A stretch of DNA of 39,442 bases, from NCBI GenBank assembly GCA_946411205.1, contig CAMKDG010000018.1, forward strand, positions 1 through 39,442, given 5' to 3'. Positions 22,906 to 31,316 of this stretch are shown here, piece after piece (the stretch's first letter is position 1; each line of letters starts with the position of its first letter). A program made the position numbers and the translations under genes. This stretch comes from an uncultured Desulfotomaculum sp. Lineage in GTDB: Bacteria; Bacillota; Desulfotomaculia; Desulfotomaculales; Desulfotomaculaceae. The notes beneath the pieces are model-generated. The model was not told the DNA's origin. It saw only the letters and a program-made list of their open reading frames with translations, and searched no databases.

Positions 22906-24023
22906 TACACTGCCTCCTTGGCTGCCAGCTCCACTGCTTTGGCCACTGCTTCATCAATACTCCGATAGGCACTCATGCCCTGCTGCCGTAAAATCTCCAC
23001 CCCTGCTTCTTCATTGGTGCCCACCAGACGGATCACCAGAGGAACCGGAATCCCGATGGTTTCTTTTACCTGGGCAAAGGCTCGGGCCACATCATCACAG
23101 CGGGTAATGCCACCGAAAATATTCACCACAATGGCCTTCGGTTTGGTGGACAAAAGAATTTCTAGCGCCTTGGCAGTGGCTTCGGTACCAGCACCACCTC
23201 CGGCATCCATAAAGTTACGGGGACTACCGCCAAAGTGGTTGATAATATCTAAGGTGGCCATGGTAATACCGGCACCATTAGCCATCACACCAATTTCCCC
23301 CTCCAATTCCACAAAGGAAATGCCGATGGCCGCAGCCTTTAGTTCCCTTTCAGTACGTTCCTCCACGTTGGGCAGCCATTCCGGGTAACGGAAGGCAGCT
23401 TCATCATCAATGGTAAGCTTAGCATCTGCTGCGATTAGCTTACCGGAACTCAAAACCAAGGGATTAATCTCTACTAACTCTGCATCATATTTACGGAATA
23501 AATTATACATTTTTACCAGCAATTCACTAAATTGCTTACTCTCTGCGGCAGGTAGCCCCATCCGTCTGGCCACTTCCCGCCCAAAATGTGGTTGTATCCC
23601 GGCATGCACATCTACATGAAATTTAACAATATGCTCCTCGGCTACCTCTTCAATATCCACCCCGCCTTGGGCAGAGGCAATTACCAAGGGCTTACGTTTT
23701 CCACCATCTACGGTGATAGCCACATAGTATTCTCGGTCAATCTTTAATTTCTCTTCTACCAGCACTGCGTGTACAGGCAAATCCCTAATGACCGTAGCCA
23801 AAAGTTCCTGGGCTGCTGCCTCTGCCTCTGTGGCTGAAGCAGGAAATTTAATACCACCTGCTTTACCCCTACCGCCGGACAACACCTGACTTTTGACAAC
23901 AATGGCAGGCAAACCGGCTGCAAAATCTGCCACCCCTGCCGAATTAAGAAAAGCCTGCCCCTTAGGTACCGGAATTCCTTCCCGACGAAAGATGTCTTTG
24001 CCCATATACTCATATAGTTTCAA
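22905..24023 (-). CDS. sucC: Succinyl-CoA ligase (ADP-forming), beta subunit
   Basis: ATP-grasp nucleotide-binding subunit. 372 residues. N-terminal GKDIFRREGIPVPKG, ATP-grasp VKSQVLSGGRGKAGGIKF, then VEINPLV and the C-terminal GAGITMATLDIINHFGG and NIFGGITRCD, which bind the succinate and CoA side. The start is TTG at 24023 with AAGGAGG at 7 nt; the ATG further in would cut the conserved first residues. Upstream is a striking double palindrome that probably controls the operon. Confidence 0.95.
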   Translation of the reverse strand: MKLYEYMGKDIFRREGIPVPKGQAFLNSAGVADFAAGLPAIVVKSQVLSGGRGKAGGIKFPASATEAEAAAQELLATVIRDLPVHAVLVEEKLKIDREYYVAITVDGGKRKPLVIASAQGGVDIEEVAEEHIVKFHVDVHAGIQPHFGREVARRMGLPAAESKQFSELLVKMYNLFRKYDAELVEINPLVLSSGKLIAADAKLTIDDEAAFRYPEWLPNVEERTERELKAAAIGISFVELEGEIGVMANGAGITMATLDIINHFGGSPRNFMDAGGGAGTEATAKALEILLSTKPKAIVVNIFGGITRCDDVARAFAQVKETIGIPVPLVIRLVGTNEEAGVEILRQQGMSAYRSIDEAVAKAVELAAKEAV

Positions 24024-24055
24024 CGGGTAACCTCCTTAGAAAAACTTGGCTTACT

Positions 24056-24140
24056 TGCCTGCTTGCTTGTAACCTTTAAGGTTATGCCCTATAGGGTATG
24101 CCAAGACTTTAGACATACCCTATAGGGCATAAGCAGGCAA
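24056..24140. promoter_or_regulatory. Paired palindromes upstream of sucCD
   Basis: TTATGCCCTATAGGGTATG (24082-24100) and its exact reverse complement (24114-24132) are 19-bp arms, 13 nt apart. Each arm is itself a near-perfect palindrome around CCCTATAGGG. An outer pair, TTGCCTGCTT (24056-24065) and AAGCAGGCAA (24131-24140), adds further symmetry. No T-run follows, so it is not a simple terminator. It sits 33-117 nt upstream of the sucC start, ideal for two operator copies. The AT-CCC-GGG-AT shape recalls CsoR/FrmR-family operators, but no such gene is nearby. Confidence 0.65.
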
Positions 24141-24189
24141 TAGTCTTAGTTTGCATGCTAAATAAAAGTCACACTAATGAAAATATTCG

Positions 24190-24738
24190 CTACAAACCGT
24201 TCTTTTCCTGTTCATACAGTTTAAGAAAACGCAACAATAATTCAGCTAGGGTAGCATCTGACGGTCGATAGGTCCCTTTCATTTCCAGATCACGTGCCAT
24301 CAGCAGTGCATTTTGAATGGTCCTGATGGTGCTAATGCAGGGTAGTTGACAGCCATTTCTCAATATCAGCCTTGATCTAGCCCCGTCTTTTTCCTGTTTC
24401 TCTATCGTTTCAATTATATTTACATTGATAAAACCATAACAAGGATCCCCAGAGCACCGGGCTGCTCGTGTCTTAATCGCCACCATTGTATAGCCCGGAG
24501 CCAAGGCAAGTGGTGCGGAGCCACTGCCACCTCTCTTCTGAAAATACTGCCTGAGAGCCTGATAATCTACCATAAAATGTCGGCAAATAAATTTTTTAAC
24601 GCTGCGAATATTGCGGGAGTCATGATAATAATTGCCAGCAATATCAACAATTTGGGTACCATCACCCTCAGGCAGGTAAATGGGAATAAAATAGGCTAGT
24701 TGGTTGATCACATTATGCCAAGGCGCCTTATTCATCAT
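24190..24738 (-). CDS. Protein of unknown function, possible remote ComK-like pattern
   Basis: About 182 residues from the ATG at 24738 (a second ATG at 24735 is equally possible; GGGGAG lies just upstream). No domain is certain. The order of features, TQIVD near the start, then a block with K and basic residues, P-LALAPG, IKTRAARCSGDPCYGFINV, and LRNGCQLPCIS before a helical Q-rich end, is reminiscent of the competence regulator ComK as I remember it, but key residues differ. It is divergent from a chemoreceptor gene. If not ComK-like, it is a soluble protein of unknown role. Confidence 0.4.
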   Translation of the reverse strand: MMNKAPWHNVINQLAYFIPIYLPEGDGTQIVDIAGNYYHDSRNIRSVKKFICRHFMVDYQALRQYFQKRGGSGSAPLALAPGYTMVAIKTRAARCSGDPCYGFINVNIIETIEKQEKDGARSRLILRNGCQLPCISTIRTIQNALLMARDLEMKGTYRPSDATLAELLLRFLKLYEQEKNGL

Positions 24739-24838
24739 GTTTCTCCCCTTCCCTTTGCTTGCCATAGAGCATAGCGCATTCCAGTAAAAGGAAATTAAAG
24801 TATATTTTTATTTTGTAAAAGATTAGTAAAATGTTCAA

Positions 24839-24854
24839 TGACACAAAAGTGTCA
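24839..24854. promoter_or_regulatory. 16-bp perfect palindrome, CRP/FNR-like
   Basis: TGACAC-AAAA-GTGTCA is a perfect palindrome in the 254-nt region between divergent genes for the unknown protein and the chemoreceptor. TGACA-N6-TGTCA has the shape of CRP/FNR-superfamily sites. Further TGTCA/TGACA half-sites occur at about 24900 and 24930-24945. The regulator is not in the window. Confidence 0.5.
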
Positions 24855-24992
24855 ACTTTGCCTAATATTCAACCAGACGCTTAAATATGTCGCATAGATG
24901 ACAGTTAATTATTCCAAAGTTGGTAAAATTGTCATATTGTCACGTGTCTTACAATAATGCAAATACATTTTATCACAAGGGGTTGAAAGTTA

Positions 24993-26906
24993 ATGTCTAC
25001 AATTATTCAGACAAAAACTGGAAGTCTTCGAATTAAGCTCATTATTTATTTCTTATTAATTACTTTGCTTCCTTTGGTGGGATACTCTTTCTACAGCATT
25101 AACAAAGCAGAACAAATACTAAAAAAACAATATGAAACACAAACGCAACAATTACTAAGCACTAATTTAAATGATGTATTATCAGCAGAACAAAAAATGA
25201 TTTTAGAAATGTCCCACAGCCCCCTGGTAAAGTCTATGAATTATTTACAAGCGGAACCTTACTTTCAACGCTTTATTAAAGACAATCCTCAATACTCGCA
25301 TATCCTAATCTGTAATCCCCAAGGAATTGAAATTGCTCACTCCGAAGGAGCCGAGCACCACGGTAAAAGCATTGCTGACAAAGAATATTTTAAAACCCCC
25401 TGGGAAACCGGTAAGGCGGTCATTGCCGATGCCACCTTCTCCACCAGTACCGGACGTAAAATCATTGGTTTAGGTGTACCTATTTTTGCGGATAGCGGGG
25501 AAAAGCTGGGTGTAATTGTTGGTTTCATCCGCCTGGAACACATATCCGATCGTGTTACTGACAAAAAAGTTTCTCAAAATGGTTATACCTTCATGCTAAA
25601 TAAAAAGGGTGAGTTAATCGGGCACCCGGATACCAATAAGCTTTTAAAAGAAAATATCCTACAAGACAAGAATCTTGATGAACATACCAAACAAATTTTT
25701 CAAAAGATGATCAAGCAGCAAAGCGGTGTTGATGAAACCTTTTTGGATGGTAAAAAAGTAATTATTAACTACAAACCGGCTAATATTAATGCTTGGTCCA
25801 TTGCAGCCGTCAGCCCGGTGGAAGAAGTCTTTATTCTGGCAAATAAGTTAGAAACTGATACCTGGAAAGCCATCCTGTTGATTTCGGTTCTCCTTTTGGT
25901 CATTGTAACATTCATCACCGGTCGCATCCTGAAACCCATTAACCACTACGTAAAAATGGTTAATGCCGGTGATTTCACCCAGCAGGTCAATAGCAACGAT
26001 GAACTAGGTACGGCCTTTGGTAAGTTGGCTGTGGATTTACGAGCGATGTTAACCAAATTAAATATGAACGTAGAAAAATTGAATTCTTCCTCTGAGCGTT
26101 TCCGGGATATTTCGGAGACCTCTGCAACTGCTGCTAACGATATTACCACGAAGGTACAAAATATAGCGGAGTCTACCCTGTATCAAAAACAAAAGGTTAG
26201 TGAAGTGAGCAATTTTATTTCCAATATTAATCAAGAATTAACACAGATGCAGGAAGGCCTGGAAAACAGTCAAAGTTCATCGGATCAAGCCTTTTATACT
26301 GCCCAAAATGGTCAGCAATTAGTAGAAAACATGGCTTCCTCCATTAATAATTTAAGTCAGAAAACCAATCAAATTAATACCATTGTGGATACTATTAGCT
26401 CCATTGCTGAACAAACCAATCTACTAGCCCTTAATGCTGCCATTGAAGCAGCCAGGGCTGGGGACTCCGGTAAAGGCTTTGCAGTGGTGGCCGAAGAGGT
26501 AAGAAAACTCGCTTCCCAAAGTTCCGATGCCACCACCCAAATCGGTCAACTGGTAAAAGAAATAAAAACCGGCATAGAAACCGTAGTTAGTTTGGCTACT
26601 TCCCAGGGCAATGCCAACAATGTTGTGCGGGCTTTTGAAGAAATTTTAGAAAAAACCCAACGTGCATCAGACAGTGTCTCTTCCCTGGCCTCAACTGCCA
26701 AGATGATCCAGAATGAAAGCATTCAAATTGAGCTAGAAGTCAACCACATTGCAAATTTAGTCAAGGATACCGCCGACGGTGCTGAAAGCATTGCGGCCTA
26801 CACCCAAGAACAATCGGCAGCAATTGAAGAATTGTCTAGCTCTGCGGCAGAATTAAATACGGTTGCCGGATCTATGAAAAAAGAAATCGACCACTTCAAA
26901 TATTAA
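24993..26906 (+). CDS. Methyl-accepting chemotaxis protein with Cache sensor
   Basis: 637 residues. Membrane helix 1 at 14-33, an extracellular Cache-type sensor at about 40-285 ([17 protein letters not shown], then [19 protein letters not shown]), membrane helix 2 at 292-311, a HAMP domain from about 312, and a cytoplasmic signalling coiled coil. The hairpin tip is canonical: [20 protein letters not shown] and then [15 protein letters not shown]. It would relay a small-molecule signal to CheA/CheW. Ligand unknown. AAGGGG lies 11 nt before the ATG. Followed by a strong terminator. Confidence 0.93.
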   Translation: MSTIIQTKTGSLRIKLIIYFLLITLLPLVGYSFYSINKAEQILKKQYETQTQQLLSTNLNDVLSAEQKMILEMSHSPLVKSMNYLQAEPYFQRFIKDNPQYSHILICNPQGIEIAHSEGAEHHGKSIADKEYFKTPWETGKAVIADATFSTSTGRKIIGLGVPIFADSGEKLGVIVGFIRLEHISDRVTDKKVSQNGYTFMLNKKGELIGHPDTNKLLKENILQDKNLDEHTKQIFQKMIKQQSGVDETFLDGKKVIINYKPANINAWSIAAVSPVEEVFILANKLETDTWKAILLISVLLLVIVTFITGRILKPINHYVKMVNAGDFTQQVNSNDELGTAFGKLAVDLRAMLTKLNMNVEKLNSSSERFRDISETSATAANDITTKVQNIAESTLYQKQKVSEVSNFISNINQELTQMQEGLENSQSSSDQAFYTAQNGQQLVENMASSINNLSQKTNQINTIVDTISSIAEQTNLLALNAAIEAARAGDSGKGFAVVAEEVRKLASQSSDATTQIGQLVKEIKTGIETVVSLATSQGNANNVVRAFEEILEKTQRASDSVSSLASTAKMIQNESIQIELEVNHIANLVKDTADGAESIAAYTQEQSAAIEELSSSAAELNTVAGSMKKEIDHFKY

Positions 26907-26909
26907 ATC

Positions 26910-26954
26910 AAAAGGTGCAGGTTGTTGAATTGTTCAATAACCTGCACCTTTTTT
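26910..26954 (+). terminator. Terminator of the chemoreceptor gene
   Basis: A 14-bp stem, AAAAGGTGCAGGTT and its near complement AACCTGCACCTTTT, with an inner TTGAA/TTCAA and one G-U pair, ending in TTTTTT. Confidence 0.9.
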
Positions 26955-26971
26955 AAGTGTTCCTCTGTCGC

Positions 26972-26998
26972 AAAAAACACCACAACCATGTGCGGTGT
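26972..26998 (-). terminator. Terminator-like hairpin on the minus strand
   Basis: Read on the minus strand, ACACCGCA pairs with TGTGGTGT (one G-U pair) around a 5-nt loop and is followed by TTTTTT. It probably stops the trxB transcript coming from the right. Confidence 0.6.
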
Positions 26999-27031
26999 TT
27001 AAAAAATAACTATATTTTTAATGAATTTGGA

Positions 27032-27115
27032 TATACTACCAAGGTAGGTTGAAGTTCTCAACCTAATCTCCTCTCCCTTTCTTGCTGTATCTAACCCAAG
27101 ATACAGCATTTTTTT
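27032..27115 (+). ncRNA. Candidate small RNA with two hairpins and a U-tract
   Basis: In a 312-nt interval without protein genes (26907-27218), TATACT at 27032-27037 could be a -10 box. Downstream TAGGTTGA pairs with TCAACCTA (27045-27065), then GCTGTATCT with AGATACAGC (27084-27107), followed by ATTTTTTT. The order promoter, stem-loop, pyrimidine-rich linker (CTCCTCTCCC), terminator fits a short regulatory RNA of roughly 70 nt. The CTCCTCTCCC stretch could pair with ribosome binding sites. The -35 is not convincing, so this stays a candidate. Confidence 0.35.
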
Positions 27116-27161
27116 GACTTTTAGAAAGTATCAGAAAAAATAAGGCTTCTGCTGACTAAAG

Positions 27162-27195
27162 ACTGGCCCGTGACCTATATAAGTCACGGGCCAGT
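27162..27195 (-). terminator. Strong hairpin after trxB
   Basis: ACTGGCCCGTGAC and GTCACGGGCCAGT are perfect 13-bp arms around an 8-nt loop, 23 nt after the trxB stop. The T-run on the far side (TCTTTAG) is weak, so termination may be completed at the hairpin near 26980. Confidence 0.65.
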
Positions 27196-27218
27196 AAAAA
27201 AATCAAGTTTTTCTAACC

Positions 27219-28139
27219 TTATTCCTTGGCTGCCAAATACTTTTCTACTTCCATGGCTGCCACAGCACCATCGGATACTGCAGTAACCACCTGGCGCAAG
27301 GGCTTTTGGCAAATATCCCCGGCCACATAGAGGCCCGGTACGCCGGTTTCCATTTTGTTATTCGCTAAAACGTACCCACGGGAATCAGTTTCTACCAAAT
27401 CCTTGATCAAATCGGAATTGGCCCGGGTACCTACGTAAACAAACACGCCGTCTACCGGAGTATCCTTACGTTCATCACTGCGAACATCCTTTACCGTAAC
27501 TGCTACTACTTTATCCTCTCCTACCACTTTATCCACCACTGAATGCCAGAGAAATTCAATCTTTTCATTAGCCATGGCACGTTTCTGAATAAGTTTGGTG
27601 GCCCTAAGTTCATCCCGACGATGAATGATATACACCTTGGCGGCAAATTTGGTAAGGAAGAGTGCTTCTTCCACAGCAGCATCACCACCACCCACCACAG
27701 CAACGATTTTATCCCGGAAAAAGGCACCGTCACAGGTAGCACAATAGGAAACACCCCGACCATGAAACTTTTGCTCTCCGTCTACCCCCAGAAAACTGGG
27801 CTTAGAACCTGTGGCAAGAATAACGGTTTTGGTTTTAAAGGTAGAATGACCCGTCTTTACAATGAATTCCTGATCCTGTTTTTCGATAGATTCTACATCT
27901 TCAGTTAGCACAGAAAGACCAAAGGTACGGGCCTGTTCATCTATCTTCATGGCCAGATCAATGCCACCAATACCACCGGGAAAACCAGGATAATTTTCAA
28001 TCCACTCCGTAGCTGCAGCCTGACCCCCGGGCATACCTCTTTCGATTAATACTGCATCTATATCTGCCCTGGCTGCATAAAGACCTGCAGTATAGCCCGC
28101 TGGTCCACCGCCGATAATGATTAATTCCTTTTCCTGCAC
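27219..28139 (-). CDS. trxB: Thioredoxin reductase (NADPH)
   Basis: FAD enzyme passing electrons from NADPH to thioredoxin. 306 residues. FAD motif GGGPAG at 10-15, redox pair CATC at 133-136, NADPH loop GGGDAA at 150-155 with HRRDELR at 173-179, and C-terminal AGDICQKPLRQ. All motifs intact, in contrast with the paralogue at 8647-9564. GGAGGTG precedes the ATG. No thioredoxin gene is next to it in the window. Confidence 0.95.
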   Translation of the reverse strand: MQEKELIIIGGGPAGYTAGLYAARADIDAVLIERGMPGGQAAATEWIENYPGFPGGIGGIDLAMKIDEQARTFGLSVLTEDVESIEKQDQEFIVKTGHSTFKTKTVILATGSKPSFLGVDGEQKFHGRGVSYCATCDGAFFRDKIVAVVGGGDAAVEEALFLTKFAAKVYIIHRRDELRATKLIQKRAMANEKIEFLWHSVVDKVVGEDKVVAVTVKDVRSDERKDTPVDGVFVYVGTRANSDLIKDLVETDSRGYVLANNKMETGVPGLYVAGDICQKPLRQVVTAVSDGAVAAMEVEKYLAAKE

Positions 28140-28221
28140 AACAACACCTCCAAATAATAAGACTTGCGATTATGAAAAGACAATACAGTATTTATTATCT
28201 CATTTATCAAAATTATCTGCA

Positions 28222-28250
28222 AGAAAAAAATTAAGGCCCAATCAGGGCCT
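28222..28250 (-). terminator. Terminator of the HEAT-repeat gene
   Basis: On the minus strand AGGCCC pairs with GGGCCT around a 5-nt loop, then TAATTTTTTT. It starts at the stop codon of the HEAT-repeat gene. Confidence 0.75.
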
Positions 28251-29715
28251 ATTCTGATTCTCTCTGTTCTTTCTCTTGCAGTAAAATAGCTCGGGTCTCT
28301 CTGGCGGCCCGCTGTACCTGAAGTTCTTCCTCCATGTTGTCAATTAACTGTTCCAAATGCTTTAAAGCACTGGGCATTTTTAGTTTACGTAAGGCGATGG
28401 CAGCATTCTCCCTGACTAAGGCCACGGGGTCTTCTAAAGCATTAATTAAGGCGAAGTAAAAGGATTGTTCAGCCATTTGCCCCATAGCTTGGCAGGAACG
28501 CACCCTAACCAGACTGTCCCGATCCAAGATAGCTTTACTTAATAGGCTGATAGCATCCTTGCCACCCAATTGGCCGCAGGCCCAGACAATTTGTAAGAAT
28601 ACCTTTTTCGTTACCCGTCTCTGTAGGGCCTTAAAACAAACCACTACGCTAGTATCTCCCCGACGCACCAGTTCTCGGATGACGTGGACAGTAACCTCCG
28701 GGTTTTTACCCTGCAGTACAGCAGTACTCCGTGAGATCTTATCCCGGGCTTTGCTGCGTAACGTATTCTGCACCTCATCTGCCAGTCCCGGAACTACCAA
28801 AGGCACAATAAGCCGGGCAGCCTGTTCGGAAAGGCTTAACACCTGATCATGGCTGGCATCACTTATTATAATATTCGCTTCTTGTAAACGTTCTAATAGA
28901 GTGGTAATTTGTTTTTTCGGCCAGTTGGCTAAAATTCCATAACCCCGCGTTTTGGTAAAGAAACTCTCGCCTGTTAACCAAGCAGATTTAGCACCCTTGA
29001 GAATATCTACAAAACGACTAGGATTCACCTGTCTTTCAACTTCAAAAAGGCCCTCAAATATACGGATGAGGCTATCCGGTTCCAGTTCCAGTCCCAATTC
29101 CATAATGATTTGTTCAGCCTGTAACCGTTCCAAATAATTCTCAAATACCTGAAAGCGGTTTCGAAAATCGATCATAAAGCGGAGCATCTGAATTTCAGCT
29201 CCAGCTAAATTTCGGTGAACCAAAACCTGTTCTTCGCTACTTTCTCCTAGCACCTGAATTACTTCCTGGAGCCGCAAATAATTTTTCTTAAAAATATCCA
29301 AGTAGGCTTCGGGATAGCCGGTTTTTTGCACAATTTCCGGTAAGCGATAACCAATGGTAAACATACGCAGAATCGTTTCCCAAGGTTGCCAGGGATGGTT
29401 ATTGGCTACCGGGCTTAGTCCCAACACTTCCTTGGCACACTTTAATAAATCCCCAGACAGCCCTTCGGCAAAAGCAGGCGGATAAGCAAACTGTGTATTT
29501 AGCTTGGCCGTAAGGATCGTACGAAAGGTGGCATTATCAAAAAAATGCCAGTTTATCCTTAAACAAAAAACCAGTTCAGGAATGACCGTTTCCCGTAAAT
29601 AGGCTAACGCCAAAGCGCTTTTGGGGCCGCCCCATTCCTCTGTAAAGGTTTTCTCCAAGGCCTGGGCTAAATCTCCCGCACCTCCCACGGGCCAAGGCTG
29701 TACCTTTATATCCAT
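28249..29715 (-). CDS. HEAT-repeat protein with a winged-helix-like middle
   Basis: About 488 residues from the ATG at 29715 (AGGA 10 nt upstream; an in-frame ATG at 29742 has no ribosome site). The C-terminal 150 residues are HEAT/PBS-lyase-type repeats (VLRDRDS-type helix pairs such as ISLLSKAILDRDSLVRVRSC and then ALVRENAAIALRKL). Around residues 260-325, TRGYGILANWPKKQITTLLE and LLSLSEQAARLI-like text resemble the RQC winged helix of RecQ proteins, though no helicase is attached. The N-terminal half is unrecognised. Perhaps a scaffold or nucleic-acid-binding regulator; it is upstream of trxB but separated by a terminator. Confidence 0.6.
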   Translation of the reverse strand: MDIKVQPWPVGGAGDLAQALEKTFTEEWGGPKSALALAYLRETVIPELVFCLRINWHFFDNATFRTILTAKLNTQFAYPPAFAEGLSGDLLKCAKEVLGLSPVANNHPWQPWETILRMFTIGYRLPEIVQKTGYPEAYLDIFKKNYLRLQEVIQVLGESSEEQVLVHRNLAGAEIQMLRFMIDFRNRFQVFENYLERLQAEQIIMELGLELEPDSLIRIFEGLFEVERQVNPSRFVDILKGAKSAWLTGESFFTKTRGYGILANWPKKQITTLLERLQEANIIISDASHDQVLSLSEQAARLIVPLVVPGLADEVQNTLRSKARDKISRSTAVLQGKNPEVTVHVIRELVRRGDTSVVVCFKALQRRVTKKVFLQIVWACGQLGGKDAISLLSKAILDRDSLVRVRSCQAMGQMAEQSFYFALINALEDPVALVRENAAIALRKLKMPSALKHLEQLIDNMEEELQVQRAARETRAILLQEKEQRESE

Positions 29716-29823
29716 GGAATCACATCCTACATGGTTATCCATAGGTACTATTCTGCATGGACTTTATGGAATCCTGTTAGTTTTTAGAAAATCCTATGGC
29801 TTAAGGCTTAAGGCTATTCTTTT

Positions 29824-29997
29824 TCACTCAAACCCCTTCCTAAAGAAAATGGCATAAAAGCACACCGCCATGGTAATAAGAGTCAGCATCATGGTCCCTA
29901 CGGCTCCCCGCTTGTTTTGATGATTCCATAACCAGACTACAAAGGAACTAGTATAAAAACCAACGGCCAACGGAATTAAGGCTAGCAGGTAATTCAT
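29824..29997 (-). CDS. Small two-helix membrane protein, candidate germinant receptor D subunit
   Basis: 57 residues. Two hydrophobic helices at about 3-24 and 33-52, joined by the polar turn WNHQNKRG. Its ATG overlaps the gerC stop as ATGA, and GGAGG lies 5 nt before the ATG, so it is translated with the ger operon. In Bacillus, small two-helix D subunits accompany some A-B-C receptors and tune germination. Length, topology and position fit that; sequence similarity cannot be judged here. No terminator is obvious before the HEAT-repeat gene. Confidence 0.6.
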   Translation of the reverse strand: MNYLLALIPLAVGFYTSSFVVWLWNHQNKRGAVGTMMLTLITMAVCFYAIFFRKGFE

Positions 29998-31277
29998 TTT
30001 TCCTCCGCCCTTAATATGGGTAATGTTTGTCTCAAAAATCCTGGTCGACGGATATTGGTTTTACAAATAATATTGATTTCTGTCTGATCGTAGATTTCTT
30101 TCCAGTTTAAATTTTTCCATTCTTCCCAAGTTGCTAATTCTTTGCGATAATAACGATCATATTGAAAAATATCTCCATAATTTTGTTCCTTTGTCTTGGC
30201 AATTAACTCCTTCGCTTGTTTTTCGACCTCCCGGCTAAAAGCTTGTTCCAACTGCCGCTTTGTTTCGATTCCTTCATAGTTTTCTCCACTTTCGATGGCT
30301 ACAAATTCTCCTTCCAAAAATACGGTTTCTTCAATCTTGAGCCCATCGGCCTCATGTTTTATTCTAATTTCCGGCTTTCTGGCCTGTCTTAGGTTTATGG
30401 CAATATTGAAGTTATCATGTTTGGGGTCAGTCATATTATACATGCTGGAAGTTAATTTTCCCTGTAGTAGTAACATGGTTCGGGTCTCACTTCCAGATAA
30501 AACGCCAACCATTTTATCATCTTTAAATACCGCCGTGCCAATAAACTCGGCCTTATTGCCGCCTGTTCTAGGAACCGCTCCAGCATAATAGGGTTCCTGC
30601 AAAGGGTCTGTAGTCTCTCGCAGCAATTTTTCTACTTGTTCATCCTTATCCGTTTTATGAATCCCAACCAAGCCAGCAACGGGTGAACTATGCAGGTCCT
30701 TTAGACCCTTTAAAAAATTATTGACAGTAGTTACCGGAAAATAACCTATGATTTTTGAAGTGTTTTCAACTAATTCAATTTGTTTAGCCGGAGAGGTTTC
30801 CAATACTGGTTTATTATTCATTAAAAAATCCTTGGCTTTACCCTTGCAGATGTAGAGGGAACTGTTACCCCGTGCTTCCCGAAAGCGGGAGACGGCTGTA
30901 AGGTATTTTTCGATACCGTCTTTGGCTGTTTCTTCTCCGATAACAAATACCTTGGTATGCATATAGGCTAACTCTCGGCTGTTGAAACTGTTAAAAAGGT
31001 TCCCAGTTTCCCAAGCACTCGGTGCTTTCACGCTGACAGTCTCATAGGATGCAGCATTCTGTCCACCGCTGCCGCCTGTACTAGAGAAGGCTAGGGTATT
31101 GGCAATGGTTATCGTTACTTCCTGTTGATTGTTCTCAGCTTTATCAAAACCTATGGCTAAAACAAAGGCTAGCTGGTCCGTTTCTCTAGCTCCCAAGCAA
31201 CCGACACTGGTAGATATTAAACAAAGTAAGCAAACTATTTTGACACACAGCTTGACTCCTTTTGTTTTATCTTTCAT
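29994..31277 (-). CDS. gerC: Spore germinant receptor subunit C, lipoprotein
   Basis: 427 residues, Ger(x)C family. A signal peptide with lipobox-like SVGC ends at C27, so it should be lipidated and held on the outer face of the inner spore membrane. READTDQL-type opening (ARETDQLAFVLAIGFDKA) and SRELAYMHTKVFVIGEE are family hallmarks. GGAGGG is 6 nt before the ATG. Third gene of gerABC. The specific receptor (germinant) cannot be told from sequence; the symbol is used for subunit class. Confidence 0.88.
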   Translation of the reverse strand: MKDKTKGVKLCVKIVCLLCLISTSVGCLGARETDQLAFVLAIGFDKAENNQQEVTITIANTLAFSSTGGSGGQNAASYETVSVKAPSAWETGNLFNSFNSRELAYMHTKVFVIGEETAKDGIEKYLTAVSRFREARGNSSLYICKGKAKDFLMNNKPVLETSPAKQIELVENTSKIIGYFPVTTVNNFLKGLKDLHSSPVAGLVGIHKTDKDEQVEKLLRETTDPLQEPYYAGAVPRTGGNKAEFIGTAVFKDDKMVGVLSGSETRTMLLLQGKLTSSMYNMTDPKHDNFNIAINLRQARKPEIRIKHEADGLKIEETVFLEGEFVAIESGENYEGIETKRQLEQAFSREVEKQAKELIAKTKEQNYGDIFQYDRYYRKELATWEEWKNLNWKEIYDQTEINIICKTNIRRPGFLRQTLPILRAEEK

Positions 31278-31316
31278 GCAAACCCTCCATCTACTTTAAA
31301 GTTCAGACCAGTTCCC

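Noticed and set aside
29824-29997. Dismissing the small frame after gerC as noise
   Set aside because: The noise reading was dropped because ATGA overlap, ribosome site and two helices together support a gene.
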